Of a DNA stretch of 64,000 nt, positions 1 through 11,891 are shown piece by piece. The notes beneath the pieces are model-generated. The model searched no databases and was not told the DNA's origin. It worked only from the letters and a program-made list of their open reading frames with translations. How positions within the stretch are numbered: the first letter of the stretch is position 1; each line of letters starts with the position of its first letter. The position numbers were made by a program, and so were the translations under genes. This DNA comes from Siphonodentalium dalli. Lineage: Eukaryota; Mollusca; Scaphopoda; Gadilida; Siphonodentaliidae. The DNA lies in NCBI GenBank assembly GCA_032622095.1, contig CP136065.1, forward strand, positions 65,215,031 to 65,279,030, in the 5' to 3' direction.

Positions 1-92
1 AGAAATCTTGTAATTTGATAAAACAACGGGCTGTGTGACCCTATTAAACAGAAGTCATTATTGCGTAAATCTGTAAACAGGCAAGCGTAATA

Positions 93-200
93 TTACATTA
101 ACTGGGACAAGCCTGGAAATATTGAAGCATCAAGGCTTGAATCCAAGCTACATGTATGATGACTGGGATAGTGAGCTCCAAAGTTCATACGTGTATGAAC
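93..200. repeat. Sequence flanking the first family A MITE
   Basis: Contains a divergent ATCAAGGCTTGAATCC segment resembling a decayed family A end, then unique AT-rich sequence. The last 8 bases (193-200, GTATGAAC) match 6 of 8 bases of the duplication on the other side of the MITE. Confidence 0.3.
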
Positions 201-582
201 CAAGTCTGAGTTTAGTGTGCCTGTCATTTGCAGAATGAGGGCCTCAACTTCTTTGGAAAGTTTCTTTATTATCAAATTTCTATAGAAACTTCTTCACTTA
301 GATTCTATTTCTTTTTTAGTTTTATATAATAGTTTCTCTATATCCCCAAATTGGCAGATGACACATTGCATAATCGAGGTTCCCAATGGGTGTACATCAT
401 AATATTCACCATTTGGGAACTTCCATCTGAGTCTATGTCTCCCATAGCAGATGAGGCCATGCGGAATGACATCCCCAGAGGGTGAATTTAGTGATGATAG
501 TCAATTATGCGGAATAACGTCACTAAATTCACCCTCTGGGGACCTCATTCAGCAAATGACAGGCACACTAAACTCAGACTTG
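201..582. mobile_element. Family A hAT-type MITE, copy 1
   Basis: Starts CAAGTCTGAG and ends CTCAGACTTG. It contains the family's second hairpin, whose arms carry AGGGTGAATTTAGTGATG and its complement around 480-540, and the central segment with CCCAAATTGGCAGATG. The left hairpin is collapsed to a single arm. Flanking octamers GTATGAAC and ATATGGAC match at 6 of 8 positions, consistent with an aged hAT target duplication. Confidence 0.8.
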
Positions 583-898
583 ATATGGACCCATTACTAT
601 ACCCCTCGTTGCAGGCAATAACAATGGGCATGAAATGCACTGCGAGACGAAATCCATCATAAACAAATTAATGATAGAAGTAGTGTCACTGGGTATAAAA
701 ATTGAAGCCAATAACATTAATTATTGGTTATACTAGCACATTTAATTAGCAGACTTGTTTATGGGTGCACAGATGACTGCAAAATCCATATTGGTTATGG
801 CCTATCGGTAGCTGCATCAAACCTTCTCAGTAGACCAGTACATTTTCATTAAATTTTCAACCGTTTATCTGTGCCATTTATAGGGACATGGCGATAAG

Positions 899-1292
899 CA
901 GGGCTCGAAATGTTCTAAATTTCTTACCTGGTAGATTTATGTTCTGCCTGTCACCTCAAAATTTCATCTGTCATTAATTTTATGTATAGAAAGTATATAT
1001 TGCTATACTGGGATAAACACATCATATGAGGCAGTATAGTGTCCCCTTAGCTGAGCTCAACCACTCAAGAATTATGGGAATTTTGTTTAGGATTTAGCTG
1101 GATTTCAATAGAAAATACAAGTATGGTTTGATCTCATAGGAAAGCTCTCGATGTCACAGTATAAGACAAAATTTCATACGTTCTGTCAGAAAATGCTACC
1201 TGTCACACATGACAGGTAAGAATAATCCTTACCTGTCACCACAAAATACTACCTGTCAGTGAAAAGCAGACATGTGTACATTTCGAGCCCTG
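899..1292. mobile_element. hAT-type MITE with CAGGGCTCGAAATGT ends
   Basis: Terminal inverted repeats CAGGGCTCGAAATGT and ACATTTCGAGCCCTG bound 394 bp. The flanking octamers GCGATAAG (891-898) and GTGACAAG (1293-1300) differ by two C/T transitions, as expected of a decayed 8-bp hAT duplication. The interior has several CTACCTGTCA / TGACAGGTAA inverted motifs at 1190-1260. No coding capacity. Confidence 0.85.
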
Positions 1293-1300
1293 GTGACAAG

Positions 1301-1800
1301 GGGGGAGAGGGAGGAAACAGATACATGTATTAACTAAGAAAACTAAGAAGTTCCCCAGTCAGAATTTCAAATTTTTTTGAACTGATGCAATATGATCTCT
1401 ACAGTCATAGCCAGAGTAGAGATTCATGCAATTGGGGAAAATGGCCCACGGCAAATTTAAAGACATATTATGGACTTGTTCGGGTGCGTGAAACTGATAA
1501 ATTAGTACTCAGGCGCTATGCCAACTGGGAGAATGTGGCATTCTACTAACATCCCCCAAAATCTCAAAGAAATTGACCATGCAACTCCATGGAAAACACC
1601 GTTTGATTCCTACACTCAATTGTAAATATTTACATCTCTATTCGGGACGCAACAATCGCCGATAAACTAACGCAAATTATTTTGCCATCAATACTCATTG
1701 CATTTAATAAATATATAAGAATGACAATGTGTATTGTAAATTTGGATTAATATTCATAAAAATAATTACTATTCATGAGCAAGATTATTCTCCATATATA
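1301..1800. other. No recognisable feature
   Basis: AT-rich sequence with no gene, RNA or repeat boundary recognised. Confidence 0.4.
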
Positions 1801-1805
1801 TTATA

Positions 1806-2370
1806 CTAGCCGATGAGCCCGACGTTGTCCGGGATATTAAAAAACCAAATTTCAAGTCGATAGCTCTACCCAGCCCGACGTTGTCTGGGCTATTCAAAAA
1901 TCAAATTTCAAGTCGATAGCTCTACCCGTTTCCGAGATCTGGTATGCGCGAAGCTGGCGTCGCACGGGCTCGGCGCCCCGATAAAATTCGTATCCGGGGC
2001 AAGATACATTCACATACCAAATTTCAAGTCGATAGCTCCACCCGTTTCCGAGATCTCGTCTGCGCATGCGCGAAGCTGGCGTCGCACGGGCTCGGCGACC
2101 CGATAAAATTCGTATCCGGGGCAAGATACATTCACATAGCTTATTTCAAGTCGATAGCTCCACCCGTTTCCGAGATCTCGTCTGCGCATGCGCGAAGCGG
2201 GCGCCGCACGGGCTCGCCAATACGACAACGTCCGCCGCCTGGTCAAACTACACACACGTACCAAGTTTCGTCCCGATCGGTCGAGAATCGTAGATTTGTA
2301 TAAATGACAAACAAACAAACAGACAAACAGACAGACAAACAGACAGAGGTCTTCAAAATATATATGAGAT
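1806..2370 (+). repeat. GC-rich tandem-repeat element with (ACAA/ACAG)n tail
   Basis: Begins near ACTAGCCGATGAGCCCGACG. A unit containing TTTCAAGTCGATAGCTC recurs at about 1847, 1903, 2018 and 2143. The later copies are followed by CCGTTTCCGAGATCT and the CpG-rich GCGCGAAGCTGGCGTCGC. It ends in CAAACAAACAGACAAACAGA around 2308-2346. The layout (core repeats of about 120 bp, then a tetranucleotide tail) resembles non-autonomous Helentron-like elements. It is strikingly CpG-rich for this window. Confidence 0.6.
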
Positions 2371-4048
2371 TATCACTTTAATGCTGTGGCAAGTTAGATT
2401 CCACATGTTGCCACGTCATTTCCCATGGCATTGCTTATTGCCGTGACCAATTTCTAGTCCTGTTCATGGCATGATCTTAAGTCTTCTGCTAGACATTAGC
2501 ATTACAAGCTGTATAACTATCATCACTCAACTGCAGTGATGTATAAACCAGAGAAATGTATAGTCTTGTTAAAACTAGACCATATATCATTTCAATCAAC
2601 TTACAGTCCAGGTACAGGTACTCTCATGGTTAAAATTACTTCAAACAGGAGCAATCTAGCCAATGAAATCACTTGCGCATCGAATGGTCTGTTGCTTGAC
2701 CAATCAATAGCTTCCTTTAAAAGCAATTGAATTAACATTCACTTATTCACACCTGCTGTGTTTGACTCCAGTTTCATGAAGTTATCGAATAAACTACGCT
2801 TTATCGTTTCGCATACTAACTTATCAAAAGTTGTATGTTCAAAATCAAACTAATATATGTTATTCATAATTGGGGAGTGGTAAGACAGAACAAGTACACA
2901 TAATAGAATTGAATTTACAAAGATATTCAAAGTTTATTAATCTATAGTTAGCATTTTCACCTGACCTACATGGATAATTACTTCACATGCCAAATACAAC
3001 GGTTGTAGAGTAATCGTAAACAGCACCTGTATTTTAAGTAAGGAGATGACACAACATGACCTCAATACAGCTCAATGATATTTATTATAATGTGTTTATA
3101 TCATTTGATTTCATTGTACTTTATTATATAGCATCTGAATGGTAAAACTTGTATTCTGTGTATAGTGAAGCAAACCTTGAAATGCACATAAAATTGCACA
3201 AATATTGGTTAGATGAAATGTGACCACTGTTGCATGTTTACATGACTTCAGGTGCACGTGTGTAAATCTACCTGTATGTGTGAATTGCAATTATAAATAT
3301 TGCTTATTTGGCTACATGAATATTAATATGGGGATTCCACTTCATCCCTGAAATCAGTTAGATCCAGTACTGATGTTGTCAGACATAGAAGAAAGAAATG
3401 AGATGAAGTCTGGATATTTATCAGACTGGTCTTCTGCTAGACATTAGCAATACAAACTGTATAACTGTCATCACTCAACTGCAGTGATGTAAAAACCACA
3501 TAGAAATTATATGTGCAAATCAAGCTGAGCAACATGTTAAACCCTCGAGTCAAGTGTGATTTGGTTCATCGATTGTGCATTATTCAACTCAATAAAGACT
3601 AGCTTGATGAGTGATGACAGCAACACTACTGGTATCTCGTCAATATAATGCAAAATAACAGCCAGTTATTGTGCATCATGTGCACTCATAGAAGCTCAAT
3701 AGGTTCATCTGCATTACATATCCTGCAGTTATCTGTAATGACTGCGTAGGAGGGGATAATGTATTTTCCAATATGCATATACCGTATAATATACAAACAG
3801 GGACCATCCTAGAGGGCGACTTGTCAATAGTCACCCTAGTTAAATTGTCGGAAAGTATCAAAGAGTCAGATTGGGAGACATCTGCCCCCTAAAATGTGCC
3901 TCTTCTCCCTATTTTTGTTTCATGGAGAAGTGACCTCTCTCATACATGTATACCAGATTGCATATGACCCAACAGCATACATGTATTTAAAGTACATGTA
4001 TATCTGCTGATTATTTATATGGTGTTCTTACTCACTATAATGGTTTTA
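2371..4048. other. Mostly unique AT-rich DNA with one short duplication
   Basis: No gene recognised. A ~75-bp segment starting TCTTCTGCTAGACATTAGCA occurs at about 2478-2555 and again at about 3430-3500, with a shared ATCACTCAACTGCAGTGATG motif. Confidence 0.4.
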
Positions 4049-4449
4049 TTAACCCTTTACCCAACAGAAGGGCCCTGTGCCAATGCATTCTCTTATATAT
4101 GCGAGTCGACCATAGGTCGCCTCGCATATATAAGAGAATGTATTGGCTTAACACATTAAAAATTATAAAATTGTTAAAGAATGTAAGAAAAAATGGTAAA
4201 AAGTGTTAAAAAAAGTGTTTTTTTTAGGCCAATGCATTCTCTTATATATGCGAGGCGACCTATGGTCGACTCGCATATATAAGAGAATGCATTGGCACAG
4301 GGCATAACTGTAACTATCACAATGTGGTCAAGGAGCCGGTTCCAATGATATCCATATTTGTATGGTTCTATTGAGACAGACCGAAGATATTTTAGGCTAT
4401 TGAAGCTTTATTTGGCCGGTTTTGGCCGTTTTGTTGGGTAAAGGGTTAA
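4049..4449. mobile_element. Family B piggyBac-type MITE, two-hairpin form
   Basis: Flanked by TTAA on both sides, with ends CCCTTTACCCAACA and TGTTGGGTAAAGGG. It contains two hairpins of about 66 bp built on GCATTCTCTTATATATGCGA and its complement (about 4082-4148 and 4229-4295), separated by an AT-rich linker. The TTAA target and CCCTT ends point to piggyBac mobilisation. Confidence 0.88.
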
Positions 4450-4711
4450 TAGGCTATCATATTGCATAATACTTATTGCATGATAGAAGGTTGATGTTGG
4501 GGTGTAAATTGAACATCATCCATGTAGTTACTTCTCCCTAATAACCAAATAGGAAGAAGTGACTTCTCCCAATTTGAAACCTCTAGGCTGGTCCCTGTAT
4601 ACAAAGCAGTGTTAACAGAAACAAGTGCACCACACATAGTACCCCTGCAAAGGAGGCTTTACGCTGAGCGGCTGAGGTCCCTAGCACAATGCCATCCCTG
4701 CATGGACCATG

Positions 4712-5112
4712 CAAGCCTGAGAATAAGGTGCCTGTCATTTGCAAAATGAGGTCCCCAGAGGGTGAATTTAGTGACGCTATCCCGCATAGTGGGTTAGCAT
4801 CACTAAATTCACCCTCTGCTGTGGTTTCATCTTCTCTTGAAAGTTTCTTTATTATCAAATTTCTATAGAAACTTCTTCACACAGATTCTATTTCTCTTTT
4901 AGTTTAGTTTCTCTATATCCCCAAATTGGCAGATGCCACATTGCATAATTTAGGTTCCCAATGGGTGAACATCACAATATTCACCCCATGCAGAATGAGG
5001 TTCCCAGAGGGTGAATTTAGTGATGCTAGCCCACTATGCGGGATAGCGTCACTAAATTCACCCTCTGGGGACCTCATTCTGCAAATGACATGCACCATAT
5101 ACTCGGGCTAAT
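4712..5112. mobile_element. Family A hAT-type MITE
   Basis: Starts CAAGCCTGAGAATAAGG. Both hairpins are present (about 4740-4815 and 4990-5085), with central segment CCAAATTGGCAGATGCC. The right end is eroded (ACTCGGGCTAATTG), and no clean target duplication is visible. Confidence 0.75.
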
Positions 5113-5214
5113 TGCCCTGGACATGACACTATAAGGGAGTACAAGAGGTAAGAAATTTATCCAGTATGTTTTCGATGTATCTGAGAGTCGATTCGTGATG
5201 CTCATGGTACTGGG

Positions 5215-5330
5215 AATGCAGATTGTGACACTAAGTCAATACCATGTCTGATTCGAACCTCCAGCCGTGTCGAGCGTGTAGCTCCGAGGTCGGTCCACTA
5301 ACCACTAACTGAGCTATCCATTCCTGTATG
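5215..5330 (-). mobile_element. tRNA-derived SINE head
   Basis: On the minus strand the sequence has a type-2 Pol III promoter: an A box in TAGCTCAGTTAGTGG and a B box GGTTCGAATC about 45 bases later. The D-stem and anticodon stem no longer pair as in a working tRNA and the acceptor arm is absent, so a SINE head fits better than a tRNA gene. Confidence 0.55.
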
Positions 5331-5337
5331 ATTTCTT

Positions 5338-5580
5338 ATCTATATAAAAGCCAAGTGTTTGTGTGAGCATGTGTCTGTCTGTCACTCTGTCACGATTTTG
5401 GCACGTTTAAAAATATATGACCAGCATGTCATATTGCACCCAAATTTTGTAGGCTGATCGGTTAAAGAAGGCCCGAGATATAGCATGCTTTCTAAGGGTC
5501 ATAAAAGCAATATTTTACATGTAAACATAGTGCAGATAATATGAAAAATTTCAAGTTACACTGCTTGGATCAGGTGGACA
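5338..5580 (+). repeat. Dispersed repeat beginning ATCTATATAAAAGCCAAGTG
   Basis: Contains GTGTCTGTCTGTCACTCTGT and a TTTTGTAGGCTGATCGGTTA segment of the 'protein-like' style seen in invertebrate Helitron-like repeats. Boundaries cannot be fixed from one copy. Confidence 0.3.
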
Positions 5581-5892
5581 CAATTAATTGCCTGTATAGA
5601 TATCGGATAGCGATGCCATCATTGAAATCCGTCCATAGTCTTCCATAAAATGTAGAATACTGTTGCGGGTGAATCGAACGCATTCAACGCAATGCAGCAT
5701 TATTAGCCCAACCGGTTCAAATGATCTGACCTTACGGTATTCAATATTAACATGTTTGGCAGGCAAAATGTGAACAACATGGATATCCAATTTAGCGACA
5801 TAACTCACTCATCTGCAATTCCATGGCTGTCTGTTAACATGCAGCACTGGCCAAAATACATTAGGGAAATGGAATCGTTGTCCTCGTTAACG
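5581..5892. other. No recognisable feature
   Basis: Unique-looking sequence; open frames on both strands show no recognised similarity. Confidence 0.35.
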
Positions 5893-5900
5893 GACATGTC

Positions 5901-6278
5901 CAAGCCTGCAAATAGTGTCTGTCATTTGCAGAATGAGGTCCACAGAGGGTGAACTTAGTTCCCTCTGGGAACCTCATTCTACTTAGGTTTCAACTGCTAC
6001 AGGAGACCTAGAATCAGAATGTATTTCCCCAGTTGAAGTTGGTGATATTCACCCATTAGTCACCTTGATTATGCATTTTATCTTCTTCCCAGAACTTGGC
6101 TAGAAGGGAAAAAGTAACTAAAAACAATGTCAATTCGAGTATAGATAAAGGCCTAAAGCAGACTGAGGTCACAGAAGGTGAATTTGGTGATGCTAGCCCA
6201 CTGTGCAGGCTAGCATCACTAAATACGCCCTCTGGGGACCTCATTCTGCAAATGACAGACACACTATTTGCAGGCTTG
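5901..6278. mobile_element. Family A hAT-type MITE, CAAGCCTGCAAATAG subfamily
   Basis: Ends CAAGCCTGCAAATAG and CTATTTGCAGGCTTG. Flanking octamers GACATGTC (5893-5900) and GACATGGC (6279-6286) match 7 of 8. The subfamily differs from the CAAGCCTGAGTTTAG type in the first 15 bases and in its middle segment. Confidence 0.88.
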
Positions 6279-6602
6279 GACATGGCACATTCCATCAGTT
6301 TGTCTAGCCTGTCAGCATTCACAAGCTGCTCCTTGTTCACAATCCTGAGCTCTTACTTTCCATGTAAAAGCCTGATTATAATTTTCCAAATTCTTTAGGT
6401 CAAAATGACTTACACGTACACAATTATGATTGGGAAGGTTATTCTGAATTTGAATAGGTGTTTCCACTCCTGAGCTATTACAGGAGGTGGAAAGTTTAGT
6501 ATAGATGGTCATACACAGAAAACTACTTAATTGTTAAGCTAGTACACCACATGAAGGAATCTATACTATCTGAAGACCACATCAAACACATTTATATAAC
6601 AA

Positions 6603-6660
6603 TAACGAGAGGCCGATCACGATCGGCAGATGTTTAACCCATCCCTTGGCGATGATTGCT
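6603..6660 (+). repeat. Helentron-like 5' end fragment
   Basis: ACGAGAGGCCGATCACGATC and the following 35 bases recur at 11892. The core is the hairpin GCCGATCACGATCGGC (6612-6627). Both copies continue with CAGATGTTTAACCCAT and CCTTGGCGAT. Confidence 0.5.
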
Positions 6661-7750
6661 ATGATCAGAACCATAATCTAGAGTTTTGAAATTGAATTAT
6701 AGAGTATGCTGTACTAAAGTAGTAGTATTTTTATACACAAACTGATTGAAAATGATTGTGATTATATGTTTAATCTTTTTTTTAATAAAGTATACTTTAA
6801 ATTAATATTAGTAAAAAACTAAAACAAAAGAGATTGATAGGCCTACAGGTAAATGCATGTTAAATAATGCAGTAGAACAGCCTATCAGAGAACACACCGG
6901 GCACCGTGAGTCGTGATAGAAGGAAGACAGATTGCCGGAGCGCAAATCAACTCCCAACATGATAACTTGATAAAAAGGGAATAAACGTACATCAGTCGTC
7001 ACTGTGTGTCTTTATTTCATTCCTGTCTCACATATTATTATATTATTTTGAATGTATCAGTATCTTCGAATAAAACTGCAAACAGCAGAAAATTCATAAA
7101 CAGTGGGTGTCCTTGACCTGACCTCTGACCTGTAATGATTCTGGCCATATGCATGATTGACCTCCATTTCGCGACAACGGAATATCTCTTTGATGTTTTA
7201 TTGTTGGGACGTAGTTCATTGCGTAGTGTCTGCAAACTACTAGTACTTGATGATGTCACATGGAATGATTTTAATTTAATATGAAGCCCGGGAATGAGCA
7301 TTAAAAACTTGTAAAGCATGTATTAATTGTCGGCGTGTTGATGGTTCTTTCATAGCGGGACGCGAACTCCTGTATTTATTAAACAAAGGTTCCTTTATGC
7401 TGTACACTTGGGGTGCAGACATTAATCCCCACGTTGAGTAAGTTTGACACTTTGCCGTAAGCGTTTTCATGCTTCGTCACAATGAGGCAGCGACTGGATT
7501 ATAATGATAGGCCTATCGCTAAAACAACAGTACAGCCAAGCAGAGTCTCAAAATTATGCTACTATGGAATATAGGATCTTGCTTGTATTTCATCATACAT
7601 TAGTTAGGTCAAACACATCGTCAACATTCACATAAAAAAAAAAAGAGTGATGAAGTTTTTATAATCTACATTCCCAAATACTGCTTTTGGATTAAAATGA
7701 ACCAATGATATATCCCTCGTTGGAAAAGCACTAGTTAAAGACTTATTATT
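6661..7750. other. AT-rich DNA without a recognised gene
   Basis: Short open frames at 6808-7002, 7038-7319 and 7276-7470 (minus) have no recognised domain, and codon use looks random. No repeat boundary seen. Confidence 0.35.
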
Positions 7751-7754
7751 CATG

Positions 7755-7952
7755 TCTGGTGGTCGTTCATAACAGGTAAATTTGGTCATTTTTGCCACAA
7801 ATCACTGACCGCTGGTCGCGTTTGACAGGTGGTCGCTCACGGCAGGTCATTGATATAGTAAAACCAGTCCATACAAAGCTAATCCGGTCGTTAAAGCCAG
7901 GTGGTCGCTCTTGGCAGTGGTCGCCCAAAGCAGGTTTCACTGTATAGACAAA
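7755..7952 (-). mobile_element. Tc1/mariner-like MITE remnant (GTGGTCGC repeats)
   Basis: The right end reads CAGGTTTCACTGTA, i.e. TACAGTGAAACCTG on the minus strand, a common Tc1/mariner-type terminus. The interior repeats CAGGTGGTCGCTC-like blocks at about 7810, 7840, 7900 and 7918. The left end is decayed. Confidence 0.5.
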
Positions 7953-7979
7953 TGTACATAATAACACAAATTATTTGAA

Positions 7980-8219
7980 TTTATGGGTCAAAAGAGAAGG
8001 GTTAATATAACATCAAAACTATAGCCTGTCACCACTTCCATATTGTAAGCAGTTCTATTTCTGTTGTTGCAATTTTCAATGTCAGATATCGAAATAATAT
8101 AGTTATATAATAATGGAAAAGGTTAAATGACATGGAATGGGTATTAAATGAGGTTAATATTTTACAAATCGATCAACTGATCAGTACCAAAAATGATAGG
8201 GTGTGAGAGGTACTTTATC
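7980..8219. other. Decayed Helentron core-repeat sequence
   Basis: The segment ATCGATCAACTGATCAGTAC near 8167 resembles the core unit at 13.6-13.8 kb. Otherwise AT-rich. Confidence 0.3.
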
Positions 8220-8228
8220 AAATTTTTA

Positions 8229-8294
8229 TATAAAATTGGATAAATACCAACATCCCATCCGATCTATGGACGGGACATTCTATGTAGCACTCAA
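8229..8294 (-). repeat. Partial outer copy of inverted-repeat end module
   Basis: Starts TTTTATATAAAATTGG and reads through to GTAGCACTC. It is an almost exact direct repeat of the first 65 bases of the left arm that follows immediately. The matching module on the other side is at 17437-17750. Confidence 0.8.
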
Positions 8295-10537
8295 TTTTTA
8301 TATAAAATTGGATAAATACCAACATCCCATCCGATCTATGGACGGGGCATTCTATGTAGCACTCTACACTGCCTTTTAGTGTTTCGACCTATTTTGTCAA
8401 CCAATTTAGAAATTGGTGAACCCGCAAGGTCTCATCAGGAGAGAGCGGAATTAAGATTCCTCAAAGTAACTGAGGGATCAACACATATAGGTATGTGTGC
8501 ATGGTAGATACAGACTGTCTCAAGACAGCTGAATTGAGCGATGGCCTTCAAGGCTTCGCGTGTTGTTCATAGTAACATGCCTATTATAATAGGCGTGAGT
8601 TATTGTGTCATTCGTTGTGAAATAGCAATAAGTCGGAAGCAACATTATGTGCAAGTTATCACAGACCCGAAGTTGTGTGGTCTGCACTTACTACTAATAT
8701 ATCGCTGGTCAATATAACACGTGCTATGGTCAGCCCACCGTTCTTTGTGTAATACGGCAGTATAGCAAACACGTAATTTCATTGGTTCGTTAAGTGTGAT
8801 TGACATGGTCACTGTGTAATAGCGTGGTAGCATTCGGTTCACATGTGCGCCAGATTAGTCCTGTCAAGTATCAGATCAAGGCAGTTCGCACTTTCCTTTT
8901 GATCAATTAGACCAGATTGTTGTAATCTCTTGCAAGTGTTGTAAGATATATCTGTATTGAGTAATCTACGTTTCAACAGGCTGTGTGTCGTTAAAAGCCA
9001 ATATTTCAAGGATTCTGGCAGTCACATATCGTAAAGTACAAGAATTAAATAGTTAGTCCCTTAGCGGGTGTTTGATTCCCATGTAGGGGAGTTTTTAATG
9101 TAAGGATGGATACCTACGAACATCACGTCCGATCTTTGAACGAGACTGTCCATGTGTTTCCATTTTCAATGAGTAAATTATTCACTGCGCGTGTGTGCAT
9201 ATAGTAAGACATTATTCGTATCTCACATGAGTGAATTTTTAAAAACAATGTTCGAGTTGTTTTCATGTCTTATATAATGATGCACCAGTATGGTATTGTG
9301 TGCAAAATTATATCATTTATCAGTGGCATTGAGCAGGTGCTTCTTGGTTAAATTAGCACGTCGGTCATTGAGTGTCAATGTATGCAGGGCTGCCGATAAT
9401 TCTTTCGGGTTATAGCCTGTTTTTTAGCTTTTGTTGAAACATGGAACAACGGTTCATAAATTCCGTGTCAGTAAATGAGTTACGTGGGTATCGAGTGATT
9501 AAATACTTAAGTAGTACACATTCGGTAAGAATGAGAGTCAGTATATATACACGTTTCCTATTGGAAAATAGTTGCATACTTAGATATTATACATCTAATA
9601 TGTAGGCAGGCATCCGAATTCAGGGATGTCATGGTGTCATACCGTCTAGAAAGCATGATTAAATAGTTAAGTGGTTCCCATGTAGGGGAGTTTTTAATGT
9701 AAGGATGGATAACTACGAACATCACGTCCTATCTTTGAACGAGACTTTCCATGTGTTTCCATTTTCAATGAGTAAATTATTCACTGCGCGTTTGTGCATA
9801 TTGTTAGGACATTGTTCGTATCACACATGAGTGATTTTGTTTAAAACAATGTTCGAGTTGTTTTGTAACACGTCTTATATTATGATGCACCAGTATGGTA
9901 TTGTGTGCAAATTTATATGATTTATCAGTGGCATTGAGCAGGTGCTTCTTGGTTAAATTAGCACGTCGGTCATTGAGTGTCAATGTCTGCAGGGCCGCCG
10001 ATAATTATTTCGGGTAATAGCCTGTTTTTTAAGCTTTTGTTGAAACCCGGAACAACGGTTCATAAATTCCGTTTCAGTAAATGAATTACGTGGGTATCGA
10101 GTGATTAAATACTTAACTAGTACACATTCGGTAAGAATGAGAGTCAGTATATATACACGTTTCCTATTGGAAAAGAGTTGTATACTTAGATATCATACAT
10201 CTAATATGTAGACAGGCATCCATGTTCAGGGATGTCATGGTGTCATACCGTGTAGAAAGCATGTTTAATATTTAAGTGGTTCACATTAGGTAAGAATGAG
10301 ATTTTTATATAAAATTGGATGAATACCACTTTAATGAGTATTCTGAGCCCGGAATTTATAGATTCCATCGTGCTGCTTATATTATTGGAGCAGTCGGTCG
10401 TGTCACGCCCAAGTTTTGCACTTTGAGTCAAATGAGTTAGTAATGTGACAGTCATAATTTAAACCAGCATAGTTTATGCCTATTTGTTGCATTTTAGATG
10501 CAGATTTCTTCTGTATTTGCATATTATATGCAACCTA
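8295..10537 (-). repeat. Left arm of a 2243-bp inverted duplication
   Basis: Reverse complement of 15194-17436. Paired coordinates sum to 25731 at both ends and at every internal point checked, so no indels separate the arms, and all sections compared base by base were identical. The arm contains an end module (8295-9050) and two ~600-bp direct repeats (about 9060-9660 and 9676-10265), each ending in one ~158-bp satellite-like unit. The outer terminus is TTTTTATATAAAATTGG. No plausible protein is encoded; mirrored open frames of 65 and 70 codons are by-products of the duplication. Confidence 0.95.
9060..10265 (-). repeat. Two ~600-bp direct repeats inside the left arm
   Basis: TTCCCATGTAGGGGAGTTTT begins each copy (about 9077 and 9675). 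The copies run in parallel to GTCATACCGT near 9645 and 10247, differing by scattered substitutions and small indels. The same pair appears inverted in the right arm. Confidence 0.85.
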
Positions 10538-10610
10538 TAAAAAATAGAATGTGGATTCTTGCCTATATATTGTATTATATTATAGTATAATATATTATCT
10601 AAATATACAA
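10538..10610. other. Inner junction of left arm
   Basis: AT-rich TATAAAAAATAG then a TATTATATTATAG stretch. It lies exactly where identity with the right arm stops. Confidence 0.5.
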
Positions 10611-11710
10611 CTGTTTCCAATAGGAAACGTATATATATACTGACTTCCATTCTAACCGAATGCGTTCCACTCAACTATTTAATCATTCTTTCTACACAAT
10701 ATGACACCATGACACCCCTGAACATGGAGGCCTGTCTACATATCAGATGCGTAACATCTAAATATGCAACTGTTTTCCAATAGGAAACGTGTATATGTAA
10801 TGACTCTCATTCTTAACAAATGTGTACTACTTAACTATTTAATCATGCTTTCTACACAATATGACACCATGACACCCCTGAACATGGAGGCCTGTCTACA
10901 TATCAGATGCGTAATATCTAAATATGCAACTGTTTTCCAATAGGAAATGTGTATATATAATGACTCATTCTTAACGAATGTGTACTACTTAACTATTTAA
11001 TCATGCTTTCTATGACGGTATGACACCATGACATCCATGAACATGGATGCCTGCCAACATATCAGATGCATAATATCTAAGTATGCAACTGTTTTCAAAT
11101 AGGAAACGTGTGTATATATACTTACTCACATTCTAACTGAATGTGTACTACTTAACTATATAATCATGTTTTCTACACGCTATGTGACCAGGACATCCCT
11201 GAACTTGGATGCCTGTCTACATATTATGTGCATACTATATAGGTATGCAACTGTTTTCCTACATGCTACGTGTATATATACTTACTCTCATTCAAACAGA
11301 ATGTGTACTACTTAACTATTTAATCGTGCTCTATACACGATATTACACCATGACATCAATGAACGTGGATGCCTGCCTATATACGTAGTATATGTATACT
11401 ATCTAAGTATGCAAGTGTTTCCAATAGGAAACGTGTATATATACTGACTTACATTCCAACCGAATGTGTTCTACTCTACTATGTAATCATGCTTTCTACA
11501 CGGTGTGACACCATGACATCCCTTAATTTGGATGCTTGCCTACATATTAGATGTATAATATCTAAGTATGCAACTGTTTTCCAATAGGAAACGTGTATAT
11601 ATACTGATTCTCATTCAAACTGAATGTGTACCACTTAACTACTTAATCATGCTTTCTACACGATAGGACACAATGACATCCCGTAATATGGATGCCTGCC
11701 TACATTTTGA
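10611..11710 (+). repeat. Tandem array of ~158-bp units (seven copies)
   Basis: Each unit contains TTTCCAATAGGAAACGTG (near 10611, 10772, 10933, 11091, 11257, 11408 and 11577), then ACTTAACTATTTAATCATGC, then ACACCATGACATCC. Spacing is about 150-165 bp. The same unit occurs singly in each ~600-bp repeat of the arms, in the orientation of the right arm. Copies are 75-90% alike by eye, so the array is older than the arm duplication or evolves independently. Confidence 0.88.
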
Positions 11711-11890
11711 ACTAGCAAGAAGTGTGCATTATATATACACAAAAGATAAACTAAATGAATAAATTCATAGCAATTAGAAGATTGAAATCTTCCCATGATT
11801 ACACACGATAAATAGTGTTAAAACCAATTGTACATGTTAATGTACTGAGACATTAGTGTCTCGAAGTATAAACTCTTCATCCACAAACCT
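11711..11890. other. AT-rich spacer
   Basis: Nothing recognised between the 158-bp array and the Helentron-like 5' end. Confidence 0.4.
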
Positions 11891-11891
11891 G

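Noticed and set aside
5256-5325. tRNA gene on the minus strand
   Set aside because: A and B boxes are present but the acceptor stem and anticodon arm do not form; a SINE head fits better.
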